In this document: piece by piece, positions 25,740 through 35,072 of the stretch
Position numbering within the stretch: position 1 is the first letter of the stretch
How the letters are laid out: each line of letters begins with the position of its first letter
Source: Chitinophagales bacterium
Lineage (GTDB): Bacteria > Bacteroidota > Bacteroidia > Chitinophagales > Chitinophagaceae
Length of the DNA stretch: 64,000 nucleotides
Reading direction: 5' to 3'
Assembly (NCBI GenBank): GCA_017303855.1
Contig: JAFLBL010000012.1
Coordinates: 53,105-117,104, forward strand
Made by a program: the position numbers and the translations under genes
Notes under the pieces: model-generated
The model's input: the letters and a program-made list of their open reading frames with translations, nothing else
Told to the model about the DNA's origin: nothing
Databases searched by the model: none

Positions 25740-27398
25740 ATGACTACCGCGGAGCAACCTGTTTTGTCCAGAAATTATTATGCGTTTCTTTTCAGCCTGC
25801 TGGGACTGGTGGCCGGCATCGGGCTTTTTGTACCCCTGCTGGATAACGACGCGGCTCATCACGCCAATATTGCGCTGCGGATGTACCTCACCGGCGATTA
25901 TGTGAACCTGATGGACGGCGGCACTGATTATCTTGATAAACCACACCTTCATTTCTGGTTATCGGCGCTGAGTTATCATGTATTTGGCATCAGCTCTTTT
26001 GCCTATAAACTGCCTTCTTTTCTTTTTTCCATACTTGGTGTGTATTCCGTTTACAGAACAGGAACGCTCTTGTATTCCGCTGATACAGGAAAACTGGCCG
26101 CACTGATCATGGCCTCCTCCGTCTCCTTCCTGCTGGCCAACAGCGACGTACGGATGGACGCGATTATCACTGCGACAATTGCCTTTTCTTTCTGGCAACT
26201 GACCGCGCTTATTAAAACAAACCGTTTTAAACATATTCCCCTGGCAGCACTCGGTCTCGCACTTGGATTTTCCACAAAGGGAATGATTGCTGTGGTGATT
26301 CCCGGTTTTGCCGGGCTGCTGTTATTACTCCAGCTTAAAGGTGCACGCGGTTTGTTGCAATACCACTGGCTGATACTGGCTGTTTTTTTCGCCGTATTTA
26401 TTTCACCGGTATTGTATTGCTATTACCAGCAGTTCAATCTGCATCAGGAAAAAATTATCCGGGGCAAAGATCATATTGACGGTGTCCGTTTTATCCTGCT
26501 GCAGCAAAACCTCGAACGTTTTTCCGGCGGCATGGGCAATACGCTGCAACATGATTATCTTTTTTTCTTTCACTCTTTCCTTTGGTCCTTTGCTCCCTGG
26601 TGCCTGCTTGCTTTTGCCGCGATTTACCAGCGCTTCCGGGATTTTAAAAACAGGTTGACCGAATGGGCTTCCGTAATTGTGTTCCTGCTGGTTGCCGCCA
26701 TTGTAACCTTTTCCGGTTTTAAACTGCCCCATTACCTCAATATCGGTTTTCCCTTTGCCGCCCTTTTTACCGCCGCATACCTGATGGCTAATGCCGGCCA
26801 TGAAACCTGGACAAAACGAGTATACCTGTTACAGCGTATTATCACCCTGCTCCTGTTATCCGGTATGGTGGTTGTAAATTTCTGGTCCTTCCAGGTAAAT
26901 TCCTATCTCATAATGGGCGGACTGATTCTACTGCTCAGCAGTTACCTTCATTTTTATAAAAGTTCGTTGTTATCACGACTGGCCAAATCAGTTGGTTTAT
27001 CCGTTGCTGCCATCGTTATTTCCTTCTTCCTGATCAACAGCAATTTTTATCCGCAATTACTGAAATACCAGGGGGGTAATCAGCTGGCTGCCGCAATTAA
27101 AGGAAAAACAGATCCGGCCCATATATATTTCTGGAAAAACAGCAACAGCGCTTCTTTTGATTTTTATACCGGCACCCTGCGTAAAGAATACAAGCCACAG
27201 GAACTGAAACCCGGTGAAAAAAACTGGCTGGTCTGTTATCCGAAAGACCTGGCCGAAATACAGCAGGCGGGTTTGCGGTTAAAGGATACCGTGAGGATGA
27301 AGGACTATGAAATATCAAGACTCTCTTTCCGTTTCCTCGATCCGGCGGAGCGTGATGCTATTTGCTCGGAAATAGTAATCGCGGAAATCGCGGAGTAA
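25740..27398 (+). CDS. GT39-like membrane glycosyltransferase (ArnT-type)
   Basis: 552 residues with about a dozen membrane helices. The N-terminal periplasmic loop holds the acidic pair LLDNDAAHHANIALRM, followed by DYLDKPHLHFWL, the GT-C motif used for polyprenyl-phosphate donors. Helices run to about 420, then a soluble C-terminal domain (about 430-552). ArnT relatives transfer sugars from undecaprenyl phosphate to lipid A or to proteins in the periplasm; donor and acceptor here are unknown. The gene converges with the TPR gene, 6 bp apart. Confidence 0.88.
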   Translation: MTTAEQPVLSRNYYAFLFSLLGLVAGIGLFVPLLDNDAAHHANIALRMYLTGDYVNLMDGGTDYLDKPHLHFWLSALSYHVFGISSFAYKLPSFLFSILGVYSVYRTGTLLYSADTGKLAALIMASSVSFLLANSDVRMDAIITATIAFSFWQLTALIKTNRFKHIPLAALGLALGFSTKGMIAVVIPGFAGLLLLLQLKGARGLLQYHWLILAVFFAVFISPVLYCYYQQFNLHQEKIIRGKDHIDGVRFILLQQNLERFSGGMGNTLQHDYLFFFHSFLWSFAPWCLLAFAAIYQRFRDFKNRLTEWASVIVFLLVAAIVTFSGFKLPHYLNIGFPFAALFTAAYLMANAGHETWTKRVYLLQRIITLLLLSGMVVVNFWSFQVNSYLIMGGLILLLSSYLHFYKSSLLSRLAKSVGLSVAAIVISFFLINSNFYPQLLKYQGGNQLAAAIKGKTDPAHIYFWKNSNSASFDFYTGTLRKEYKPQELKPGEKNWLVCYPKDLAEIQQAGLRLKDTVRMKDYEISRLSFRFLDPAERDAICSEIVIAEIAE

Positions 27399-27404
27399 AC
27401 AGGC

Positions 27405-28337
27405 TTACTTACAGTATTTTTTTATTAAGTCATTAACTTCCGGACCATATTGCTTTTCAAACTGCAGGGTCTTTGCCATCTGCAGATCTTCACAGGCTTC
27501 TTCTGTTTTTTCCATGGCAATATGCACCAGGGCCCTGTTTTTATACGCATAGGAATTGTCCCTGAATACCAGCAACGACTTATTAATGTCTTCCAGCGCG
27601 CCGGTCAGATCATTCATTTTGTACTTTGCAAAGCCCCGGTTATTGAGGGTAAGTGGTTCATCTTTTTCCAGCTGCAGGGCTTTATCAAAATATACCAGCG
27701 CTTCCTGGTACCGGCCCAGGTGCGTATACTGAAAACCTATATTCACGTAGGATCCTACAAAATTACTGTCGATTGAAATGGCTTTTTTCAGAAAGGCAAT
27801 GGCTTCGTCTCTCCGGCCTAGTTCATCGAGTACCGTACCGAGATTATTGATGATGGCCACATCGGAAGAGTCGTAACTATAGGCCCGTATAAAATCTTCG
27901 TAGGCGCCGTGAAAATCGCGCTTCTGTTCTTTGGCACTGCCCCGGTTTACAAAACAACTCAGCAGGAACCTGTCATCCGTGGCCCGTTCAATCGCCTTTG
28001 TATTATCCAGAATTGCTTCATCCGTATACAACAGGGTGTACAACAGGTTAGCGCGATAGTGATAGGCAAGGGCGGAATCCGGTCTTACAGCAATCGCTTT
28101 TGAAAAATCATTGAACGCGTTTTCATACTCCTTCAGTTCAAAATAGGCGGTTCCGCGCCCGGTGTATAAATCGTACTGTGTGGAATCTATCTGTTTGGCT
28201 CGGTTATATACCTGTATAGCTTCGGTAAATTTTTTTTCGCCCAATAATGCCTGCGCTTTTACAATCAGGTCCTTTACCGGTTGTGCCCCGGCTATGCCGG
28301 AAAAAATCAGTAAAATCAGGAGTATAAAGGTTTTCAT
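27405..28337 (-). CDS. secreted tetratricopeptide-repeat protein
   Basis: 310 residues. Signal peptide (MKTFILLILLIFSGIAGAQ), then a regular TPR solenoid of about eight 34-residue repeats (from about 23 to 300), recognisable by repeats such as AIQVYNRAKQIDSTQYDLY, NAFNDFSKAIAVRPDSALAY, ALVYFDKALQLEKDEPLTLN and ALEDINKSLLVFRDNSYAY. A C-terminal cysteine is the last but one residue. TPRs act as protein-binding platforms; no enzymatic domain is attached. Starts 12 bp after the stop of nadA on the same strand, so it may be its downstream partner in an operon. Confidence 0.88.
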   Translation of the reverse strand: MKTFILLILLIFSGIAGAQPVKDLIVKAQALLGEKKFTEAIQVYNRAKQIDSTQYDLYTGRGTAYFELKEYENAFNDFSKAIAVRPDSALAYHYRANLLYTLLYTDEAILDNTKAIERATDDRFLLSCFVNRGSAKEQKRDFHGAYEDFIRAYSYDSSDVAIINNLGTVLDELGRRDEAIAFLKKAISIDSNFVGSYVNIGFQYTHLGRYQEALVYFDKALQLEKDEPLTLNNRGFAKYKMNDLTGALEDINKSLLVFRDNSYAYKNRALVHIAMEKTEEACEDLQMAKTLQFEKQYGPEVNDLIKKYCK

Positions 28338-28349
28338 AGTTTTCTTTCC

Positions 28350-29369
28350 TCAGATACCGGCCTGCTGGCTTATTTCCAGCATTCTTTTTATGGGTTTTAA
28401 TGCCGCCAGTCTTAATTCTTCTTCCATGGTAATTTCCGGCAGTTCATACTTCATACAGAGATAAAGTTTTTCCAGCGTATTCAGTTTCATATGCGGACAA
28501 TCATTGCAGGCACAGTTATTTTCCGGTGGCGCCGGAATAAATGTTTTGTCAGGCGACTCCTTCATCATCTGGTGCAGGATACCTGTCTCGGTAGCCACAA
28601 TATACTCTTTGGCTGAATCGGTCTGTGTATATTTCAGCAATCCGGTAGTGGACCCGATATAATCCGCCATACGCAGAATGGGTTCCTCACATTCGGGGTG
28701 AGCGATAAATTTTGCATGCGGATGACGGATTTTTAATTTGGTGATTTTTTCCAGGCTGAATATCTCATGCACCATACAGGCGCCGTTCCACAACAGCATA
28801 TTCCGGCCTGTTACTTTGTTGATATAACCCCCCAGGTTTTTATCCGGGGCAAAAATAATGGGTTGGTCTTTTGGAAAACTTTCTACGATGATCCGGGCAT
28901 TACTGCTGGTCACAATCACATCACTCAGGGCCTTGATTCCCGCACTGCAGTTGATATAACTCACCACCACATGATCGGGGTGTTGTTCCTTGAATTTTTT
29001 AAAAAGCGGGGGAGGACAACTATCGCTCAATGAACAACCGGCTTTAAAGTCAGGAATCACTACTTTTTTGCCGGGGTTGAGGATTTTTGCCGTCTCCGCC
29101 ATGAAGTGCACACCGGCAAACACGATCATATCCGCATCGGTTTTTTCAGCCTGCTGGGCCAGTCCAAGGCTGTCGCCAATATAATCCGCCACATCCTGAA
29201 TATCCGGCTCCTGGTAGTAATGGGCCAGCAAAACCGCATTTTTCTCTTTTTTGAGTTTTTCAATCTCAGCGAAGAGGTCCAGGGATGGATCCAGCTCTAT
29301 GTCGATAAATCCCGTTTTCTCAACGTGGGCAATCGCGGTATCCAAGGCTTCTGTGTGCATGGTTGACAT
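28350..29369 (-). CDS. nadA: quinolinate synthase A (4Fe-4S enzyme)
   Basis: 339 residues from the ATG at 29369 (upstream ATG at 29423 would add an atypical tail). The three cluster ligands are Cys112 ([11 protein letters not shown]), Cys198 (WNGACMVHE) and Cys291 in the [12 protein letters not shown] stretch. Substrate-binding segments [20 protein letters not shown] and [12 protein letters not shown] are canonical. NadA condenses iminoaspartate with dihydroxyacetone phosphate to give quinolinate in NAD synthesis. nadD lies 11 kb away, but no nadB or nadC is in the window. The gene faces away from the candidate origin. Confidence 0.96.
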   Translation of the reverse strand: MSTMHTEALDTAIAHVEKTGFIDIELDPSLDLFAEIEKLKKEKNAVLLAHYYQEPDIQDVADYIGDSLGLAQQAEKTDADMIVFAGVHFMAETAKILNPGKKVVIPDFKAGCSLSDSCPPPLFKKFKEQHPDHVVVSYINCSAGIKALSDVIVTSSNARIIVESFPKDQPIIFAPDKNLGGYINKVTGRNMLLWNGACMVHEIFSLEKITKLKIRHPHAKFIAHPECEEPILRMADYIGSTTGLLKYTQTDSAKEYIVATETGILHQMMKESPDKTFIPAPPENNCACNDCPHMKLNTLEKLYLCMKYELPEITMEEELRLAALKPIKRMLEISQQAGI

Positions 29370-29438
29370 TTTTTGTTTTCCAGTCAGCAATATTCCGTCA
29401 GCAATCCGGATTTTAAAAATCAAAATTTCGCCGGCGGT

Positions 29439-29830
29439 ATAAATACAATAATAGTATTAATATATATTTTTTATAAAAAGAGTCTATTATTATTACAGCT
29501 GTGGATTAGTGGAAAACTTGCTTTTATAAAACTGTTTAAAAATGAGTTTCGTATTTTATACACCATTTTTTTTACATTATTCACAACCCGTTATTGTTAC
29601 TGGTAGCGGTTTTCCGTATGTTATTCACATTCATGTGCATTACTTACCGCGAATAATTTTTCGGGGTTTGAATAGTATGCCTCATGTGCATACTACTGGT
29701 ATAACTTGCCATTTTTGTACCGGGTCTGCTGAACGGCTCGTTTATCCCCTTTTTTGATTCCATTAATCCCGTTCCATATTAACGTTTCACATGGGGTTAT
29801 GCACATAAATCCGGGACTATGCACATGACG
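29439..29830. other. candidate replication origin: DnaA-box cluster with an AT-rich unwinding stretch
   Basis: The 609-bp divergent spacer between nadA and the S46 peptidase gene has no credible gene. Perfect TTATNCACA boxes: TTATTCACA at 29577-29585 and 29621-29629, TTATGCACA at 29797-29805 (all plus strand). One-mismatch boxes: 29500-29508 (minus, TAATCCACA), 29634-29642 (minus, TAATGCACA), 29685-29693 (minus, GTATGCACA), 29817-29825 (plus, CTATGCACA). The 60-bp stretch 29439-29497 is almost pure A/T, a typical DNA-unwinding element. A perfect box is expected about once per 33 kb by chance, so three within 230 bp is notable. Confidence 0.62.
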
Positions 29831-29978
29831 ATGTGAAGAAATTTCCGGTTGTCAGGGTATGTTGATGAACTGAACAACCCGATTTATTTTCCGTTTGTCA
29901 ATAAAATTCGTCGCTATACTAAAGTTATGATCAGAATTAGCCGTATGCTTTACTTTTACAGTATAATATATATACTAT

Positions 29979-32153
29979 ATGAAACAGTTTAAACGGTTAA
30001 TGGTTGCTTTTCTGCTATTCCTTGGTACAGCGGCACATGCGGATGAAGGTATGTGGCTGCCCTTATTTCTGCAACAACTGAACGAAAAACAAATGCGCAG
30101 TATGGGTATGAAAATTACCGCTGCGGATATATATAATATAAATAAAGGGAGTTTAAAGGATGCCATTGTAAGTTTTGGTGGTTTTTGCACAGGCGAAGTC
30201 ATATCTGATAAAGGCCTCGTTTTAACCAATCACCATTGCGGGTTCGACGCGGTACAGAATCACTCCACCCTGGAGCGTAATTATATCAGGGATGGCTTCT
30301 GGGCAAAGAATAAAGGAGAAGAGATACCAAACCCCGGCTTATTTGTCACTTTTATTGTACGGATTGAAGACGTATCCAAAACAGCTCTTGCCGGGGTTAC
30401 ACCGGCTATGACCGAACAGGAGCGCAGTGCGGCTATTGATAAGAATATCGCCGGTTTAAAAACAACGGTTAAAAGAGAAGCGTACCAGGATTTCTTTGTC
30501 CGTTCTTTCTTTGAAGGTAACCAGTACTTTTTGTTTGTAACGGAAACCTATAAGGATGTTCGATTGGTTGGAGCTCCGCCTTCTGCCATTGGAAATTTTG
30601 GGAAGGATACAGACAACTGGATGTGGCCCCGCCATACCGGTGATTTCTCTATGTTCCGGATTTATGCCGGTAAGGATAATAAGCCGGCCGATTTTTCAAA
30701 TGAGAATGTACCCTATGTACCTAAGAAGTCATTATCCATTTCATTGGGTGGTATGAAGGAAGGGGATTTCACCATGGTTTTTGGTTTTCCCGGTCGTACA
30801 ACTCAATACCTGCCTGCCGCCGCTGTAGATCAGATTATGCAGGTTAATGATCCTGCAAAAATCGCTATCCGGGATAAAGCGCTGGGTGTGATTGACGGCT
30901 TTATGCGTAAGGATGAGAAAATTAAAATTCAATACGCGGCCAAATATGCCAGCATCAGTAATGCGTGGAAGAAATGGCAGGGGGAAGTATTAGGACTGAC
31001 CAGTACAAAAGCAGTGGATAAGAAGAAAGTATATGAAGCGGAATTTCAAAAACGGGTAAATGCAAATCCGGCCTGGAAAGAGCAGTATGGTAGTTTATTG
31101 GGTGATCTTGAAACAAGCTATGCAGAGATTAATAAGTATGGACTGGCCAGGGATTATTTTAATGAAACCATATCCCGGATTGAAGCATTTGCATTGGGAG
31201 CACAGCTTAACAACCTGGCAGGTATAAAGCAAAAGAACGGCGACAAAGCCTTTAAAGATGCGGTGCCGAAAACGATAGACCGCCTCGCTGATCTGTATAA
31301 AGAATATAGCCCGGAAGTGGATAAACAACTTTTCACAGTCCTGATGGAGAAATTTACAAAGGATCAGCCTGCAGAATTCCTGGCTCCGGAGTTGGTCGCG
31401 CTGGCCAAAAGCAATGACTATAATTTTAGCAAAATAGCCGATGAGTTTTATACCGGGAATGACCTGTTAAATGCAGGTGCAAAAGTACTGGCCAATCTGC
31501 AGGCAAACCCGGACCTGGTACTGATGGCGAATGACTTGAATAAAGCTAATCAATTGTTTATCAGCCTAAACGCACATTATTCAGCTACTGTAACCAGGAA
31601 ACTCAGCGGGTTACAGGCAAAAATTAATCAGCTGCAGCGGACGTATATGAAGGCACAGATGGAAGTAATGAAGGAGCGGAAATTTTACCCGGATGCCAAT
31701 AGTACACTGCGGGTGACGTACGGAAATGTAAAAGGCTACCAGGCCCGGGATGCCGTAAAATATGATTTCTACAGCTACCTTGATGGTGTGATGGAAAAGT
31801 ACAAACCCGGTGATTATGAGTTTGATGTGCCTGAAAAACTCCGGACATTGTACAAAAACAAGGACTATGGTCCCTATGGTAAAAATGGTAAAATGCCTGT
31901 TTGTTTTATAGCCATGAACCATACTACGGGTGGTAATTCCGGAAGTCCGGCGCTCGATGCAAGTGGCAACCTGGTAGGACTCAATTTTGACCGGGTCTGG
32001 GAAGGAACCATGAGTGATATTAACTATGATCCGTCCATTTGCCGGAATATTATGGTGGATATTCGTTATGTGTTGTTTATTATCGACAAATACGCCGGTG
32101 CCGGCCACCTGGTACAGGAAATGAAACTGGTAAATAAGGGCAAAAACCCGTAA
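29979..32153 (+). CDS. S46 family dipeptidyl-peptidase (DPP11-like)
   Basis: 724 residues with a signal peptide (MKQFKRLMVAFLLFLGTAAHA). A chymotrypsin fold with a large helical insertion: catalytic His85 in LTNHHCGFDAVQ, Asp222 in RHTGDFSMFRIYAG, and Ser654 in TTGGNSGSPALD. The S1-site position is Arg672 (NFDRVWEG); in Porphyromonas DPP11 the equivalent Arg673 gives preference for Asp/Glu at P1, whereas DPP7 has Gly. The protein is expected to be periplasmic or at the outer membrane and to release dipeptides for uptake. No further -7 box was convincing upstream; the gene starts at the edge of the origin-like stretch. Confidence 0.95.
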   Translation: MKQFKRLMVAFLLFLGTAAHADEGMWLPLFLQQLNEKQMRSMGMKITAADIYNINKGSLKDAIVSFGGFCTGEVISDKGLVLTNHHCGFDAVQNHSTLERNYIRDGFWAKNKGEEIPNPGLFVTFIVRIEDVSKTALAGVTPAMTEQERSAAIDKNIAGLKTTVKREAYQDFFVRSFFEGNQYFLFVTETYKDVRLVGAPPSAIGNFGKDTDNWMWPRHTGDFSMFRIYAGKDNKPADFSNENVPYVPKKSLSISLGGMKEGDFTMVFGFPGRTTQYLPAAAVDQIMQVNDPAKIAIRDKALGVIDGFMRKDEKIKIQYAAKYASISNAWKKWQGEVLGLTSTKAVDKKKVYEAEFQKRVNANPAWKEQYGSLLGDLETSYAEINKYGLARDYFNETISRIEAFALGAQLNNLAGIKQKNGDKAFKDAVPKTIDRLADLYKEYSPEVDKQLFTVLMEKFTKDQPAEFLAPELVALAKSNDYNFSKIADEFYTGNDLLNAGAKVLANLQANPDLVLMANDLNKANQLFISLNAHYSATVTRKLSGLQAKINQLQRTYMKAQMEVMKERKFYPDANSTLRVTYGNVKGYQARDAVKYDFYSYLDGVMEKYKPGDYEFDVPEKLRTLYKNKDYGPYGKNGKMPVCFIAMNHTTGGNSGSPALDASGNLVGLNFDRVWEGTMSDINYDPSICRNIMVDIRYVLFIIDKYAGAGHLVQEMKLVNKGKNP

Positions 32154-32190
32154 TCCCGGGAAGTCAGGCCCCTGTTGACTTTACTGCTGT

Positions 32191-32218
32191 AAAAATGCCT
32201 CCGGAAGGGGGCATTTTT
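32191..32218 (+). terminator. rho-independent terminator after the S46 gene
   Basis: AAAAATGCC (32191-32199), loop TCCGGAAGGG, GGCATTTTT (32210-32218) with a trailing T tract. Lies 38 bp after the stop. Confidence 0.85.
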
Positions 32219-32243
32219 AATAGATTTTCCACAGTTTTTCCCC

Positions 32244-32251
32244 TATTTTTG
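32244..32251 (+). promoter_or_regulatory. candidate -7 element TATTTTTG for the parvulin gene
   Basis: Perfect TAnnTTTG match 31 nt before the ATG at 32283, right after the preceding terminator; no clear TTG at -33. Confidence 0.5.
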
Positions 32252-32282
32252 CCATCCTTAAAAAAATCAGTAATAATATTTT

Positions 32283-34409
32283 ATGTCTATTATCCAGGAT
32301 ATCCGAGACAAGTACGCCAAACTTACTGTAGTGTTGATTGCACTGGCCCTGGTAGGGTTCATTTTGACCGATTATTTTTCCGGTAAATCAAGAGGTATGT
32401 CTGGTGGTCCCTCTAATACAGTGGGAGTAGTGAATGGTAAAAAAATCGGCTTTGAAGATTTCAACAAGAAAGTGGCGCAGGCTGAAGAGAGTTTAAAACA
32501 ACAAGGTTATCCGGCTGCCATGGCCAGTCAGCAGGCACTGGACCAGGCATGGAACCAGGAGATCAGCCAGGTGTTGCTGATGGAAGAGTTTGAAAACCTC
32601 GGTATAGAAGTAGGTAAAAAAGAACTGGGTGATATGTTGTATGGTGCCAATGCACCGCAGGATATCAAACAAAGTTTTACAGACGAGAAAACAGGTGTGT
32701 TTAATCCCGTACTGGCCAAACAGAATATCGATCAGAAATTAAAGAAAGGAACGGAAGAAGAAAAGGCCAACATCAACGCATTCATCAGTCAGATGGTGAC
32801 TATGCGCCAGGCCGATAAATATTTTTCACTGCTGGCCAACTCCATCAATTTCCCCAAGTGGATGATTGAAAAACAAAATGCGGATAACAGTCAGCTGGCA
32901 AAAGTATCATTGGTACGCGAAGCCTACAGCAGCATTCCTGACAGCACGGTAAAAGTTGATGACAGCGAAATCAGCGCGTATGTAAACAAGAACAAGAGTC
33001 AGTTCAAACAACAGGAAAGCCGCAGTATTGTCTATGTTAGTTTTCAGGCTTCTCCATCCGCGGCCGACAGCGCAGCGGTGAAAAACAATATCGCAAAGCA
33101 AATTGAAGCCTTTAAGACTACGCCGAATATGTCACAATATCTGGCTGGTGAAGGATCTAATTTTTATGATGGTTATATTTCCGGTAAAACCATTCAGATT
33201 GCATTAAAGGATTCTATTTTTAAAACACCGGTCGGTGAAGTATATGGTCCTTACCTGGATGGCGGCAGTTATTCCATTGCCCGCGTTTTGGGTGTGAAGT
33301 CCATGCCTGATTCTGTAAAAGTTCGTCACATACTTATCGGTACGCAAACCCGTGATACAGCTTCTGCACTTAAACTGGTGGATAGTCTGCGTGCAGCTAT
33401 CGCTGCTGGTTCCAGTTTTGATACACTGGCCGCTAAATTTTCAGAAGATCCCGGAAGTAAAGACAAAGGTGGTGTTTATGAAATTCCTTCCGGTCAGATG
33501 GTTCCTCCCTTTAACGACTTTGCATTCCTGAATGCACCCGGAACCAAGGGCGTGGTTAAAACAGATTTCGGTTATCACATTATGGAAGTGATGACACATA
33601 AAGGTGGCGGTGCTGCTTACAAAATTGCCTATTTGTCCAAAGAAATCATTGCCAGCCAGGAAACGGATAACAGTGCCCTGAATGAAGCCAATGCATTTGC
33701 AGCAGACAGCAAGGATGTAAAATCCTTTGATACCAATTACGAAAAGACGTTGAAGGCAAAAGGTATTTTGAAGAATATCGCTACAGATATCACGCCTTCT
33801 TCTACCGCGGTTCGCGGCCTGGAGGCAGCTACCCGTTCTTTTGTAAGATCTATTTATGATGCGGATAAAGGAGATGTACTGCAACCGGAGCGTGTTGGTG
33901 ATGCGTATGTGGTGGCTGCGGTAACCGAAGTTTTTGAAGAGGGTACGATGAGGCCTGCCCGCGCCCGCCTGGCTGGTGCTGAAGCGCCCATCCGGAATAA
34001 AAAGAAAGCTGAAATGCTGACTAAGAAAATCGGTGCGGTTACCACACTGGAAGATGCGATTGTAAAACTGGGTGGTAATAAGGTAATTGAACCCGCTGAC
34101 AGTCTGCGTATGAGTTCAGCGCTTGGTGCTGGTATGTCTTACGAGCCCAAAGTAATCGGAGCTGCTTTTAATCCTGCTAATAAGGGTAAGGTAGTGCCTG
34201 AAGTGATTGCCGGTCAGCAAGGTGTTTATGTGGTACGGGTGGATTACCAGACTACAACTCCCGCGGCCCAGGGTGATGTAAACGAACAGCGTGCTGCCCG
34301 TTATCAGCAGGCTAAACAAAACCTGACGAATCAGTACAGCGGTAATAATCCGATCACGATTCTGAAAAATGCGGCGGATATTAAGGATAAGCGTTCAGCA
34401 AGGTTTTAA
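32283..34409 (+). CDS. membrane-anchored peptidyl-prolyl isomerase (PpiD/SurA type)
   Basis: 708 residues. An N-terminal membrane anchor (about 14-31, KLTVVLIALALVGFILTDYF) precedes a SurA_N-like chaperone region (about 45-220) and one parvulin (PpiC) domain (about 340-440; VRHILIGTQT, SFDTLAAKFSEDPGSKDKGGVY, MVPPFNDFAF, GYHIMEVM). The C-terminal half (450-700) looks like an extra chaperone module. PpiD-type foldases assist folding of outer-membrane and secreted proteins in the periplasm. Alone in its unit: a terminator follows at 34433. Confidence 0.93.
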   Translation: MSIIQDIRDKYAKLTVVLIALALVGFILTDYFSGKSRGMSGGPSNTVGVVNGKKIGFEDFNKKVAQAEESLKQQGYPAAMASQQALDQAWNQEISQVLLMEEFENLGIEVGKKELGDMLYGANAPQDIKQSFTDEKTGVFNPVLAKQNIDQKLKKGTEEEKANINAFISQMVTMRQADKYFSLLANSINFPKWMIEKQNADNSQLAKVSLVREAYSSIPDSTVKVDDSEISAYVNKNKSQFKQQESRSIVYVSFQASPSAADSAAVKNNIAKQIEAFKTTPNMSQYLAGEGSNFYDGYISGKTIQIALKDSIFKTPVGEVYGPYLDGGSYSIARVLGVKSMPDSVKVRHILIGTQTRDTASALKLVDSLRAAIAAGSSFDTLAAKFSEDPGSKDKGGVYEIPSGQMVPPFNDFAFLNAPGTKGVVKTDFGYHIMEVMTHKGGGAAYKIAYLSKEIIASQETDNSALNEANAFAADSKDVKSFDTNYEKTLKAKGILKNIATDITPSSTAVRGLEAATRSFVRSIYDADKGDVLQPERVGDAYVVAAVTEVFEEGTMRPARARLAGAEAPIRNKKKAEMLTKKIGAVTTLEDAIVKLGGNKVIEPADSLRMSSALGAGMSYEPKVIGAAFNPANKGKVVPEVIAGQQGVYVVRVDYQTTTPAAQGDVNEQRAARYQQAKQNLTNQYSGNNPITILKNAADIKDKRSARF

Positions 34410-34432
34410 TTAACTGAAAGAAAAATACAGGA

Positions 34433-34466
34433 AAGCCTGTCTGTTTAAAACAGACAGGCTTTTTTC
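34433..34466 (+). terminator. rho-independent terminator after the parvulin gene
   Basis: AAGCCTGTCTG (34433-34443), loop TTTAAAA, CAGACAGGCTT (34451-34461) and a T tract. Confidence 0.92.
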
Positions 34467-34529
34467 TTTTCCGGAGTTTCCCAAACCCGAAAACCAACGA
34501 ACCGGGAAATTGTTATTTTTACATATACA

Positions 34530-35036
34530 ATGAGCGACGCATTTGTCAATAAAGTAGCGGAGAGTGGCCTTGTTACCCTGGATCTGGAAAAGTGGTATCC
34601 CAGGGAGAGTACAGCCGTTTTTGATCTGAAGGGTTATCTTTTTATGGAAATGATCCTGAAAGAAAAGGATTTCCGGGAAGCCCTGAAGAATACGGATTGG
34701 ACTGTTTACCAGGATAAGCATGTTGCTATTACCTGCTCGGCCGATGCCATTATACCCGTATGGGCTTATATGCTCGTTGCTTCTTACCTGGAGCCTGTTG
34801 CCCGTGAAATTATTATGGGTAACGAACAGGAGTTACACAAACATCTTTTTTTAAAAAACCTTGGCGCTATTGATCCGCTGGAATACGCCGACGCCCGGGT
34901 GGTGATCAAGGGTTGTGGCGAAACGCCAATTCCGGATTATGTTTATATGGAAATCACCCGGAAGCTCCGTCCGGTTGTGAAAAGCATTATGTATGGCGAA
35001 CCGTGCAGCACGGTTCCTGTTTATAAGAAGAAATAA
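34530..35036 (+). CDS. DUF2480 family protein
   Basis: 168 residues, matching the Bacteroidota-wide DUF2480 family: VNKVAESGLVTLDLEKWYP, the central FDLKGYLFMEMILKEKDFRE, AVITCSADAIIPVWAYML-like core and a C-terminal KGCGETPIPDYVYMEITRKL. No catalytic function is known for the family. The gene stands alone between two hairpin terminators, which fits a constitutive housekeeping unit. Confidence 0.92.
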   Translation: MSDAFVNKVAESGLVTLDLEKWYPRESTAVFDLKGYLFMEMILKEKDFREALKNTDWTVYQDKHVAITCSADAIIPVWAYMLVASYLEPVAREIIMGNEQELHKHLFLKNLGAIDPLEYADARVVIKGCGETPIPDYVYMEITRKLRPVVKSIMYGEPCSTVPVYKKK

Positions 35037-35064
35037 ATAGGGAGTTGATTTTTCAACTCCCTAT
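35037..35064. terminator. bidirectional terminator between convergent DUF2480 and the following gene
   Basis: ATAGGGAGTTGA (35037-35048), loop TTTT, TCAACTCCCTAT (35053-35064). The perfect 12-bp stem and the T/A-rich flanks on both sides suit termination from either direction. Confidence 0.85.
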
Positions 35065-35072
35065 CTGTTTTA

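Noticed and set aside
29542..29757. Small plus-strand ORF across the origin candidate
   Set aside because: The translation has no domain or signal, and the same bases carry the DnaA-box cluster.
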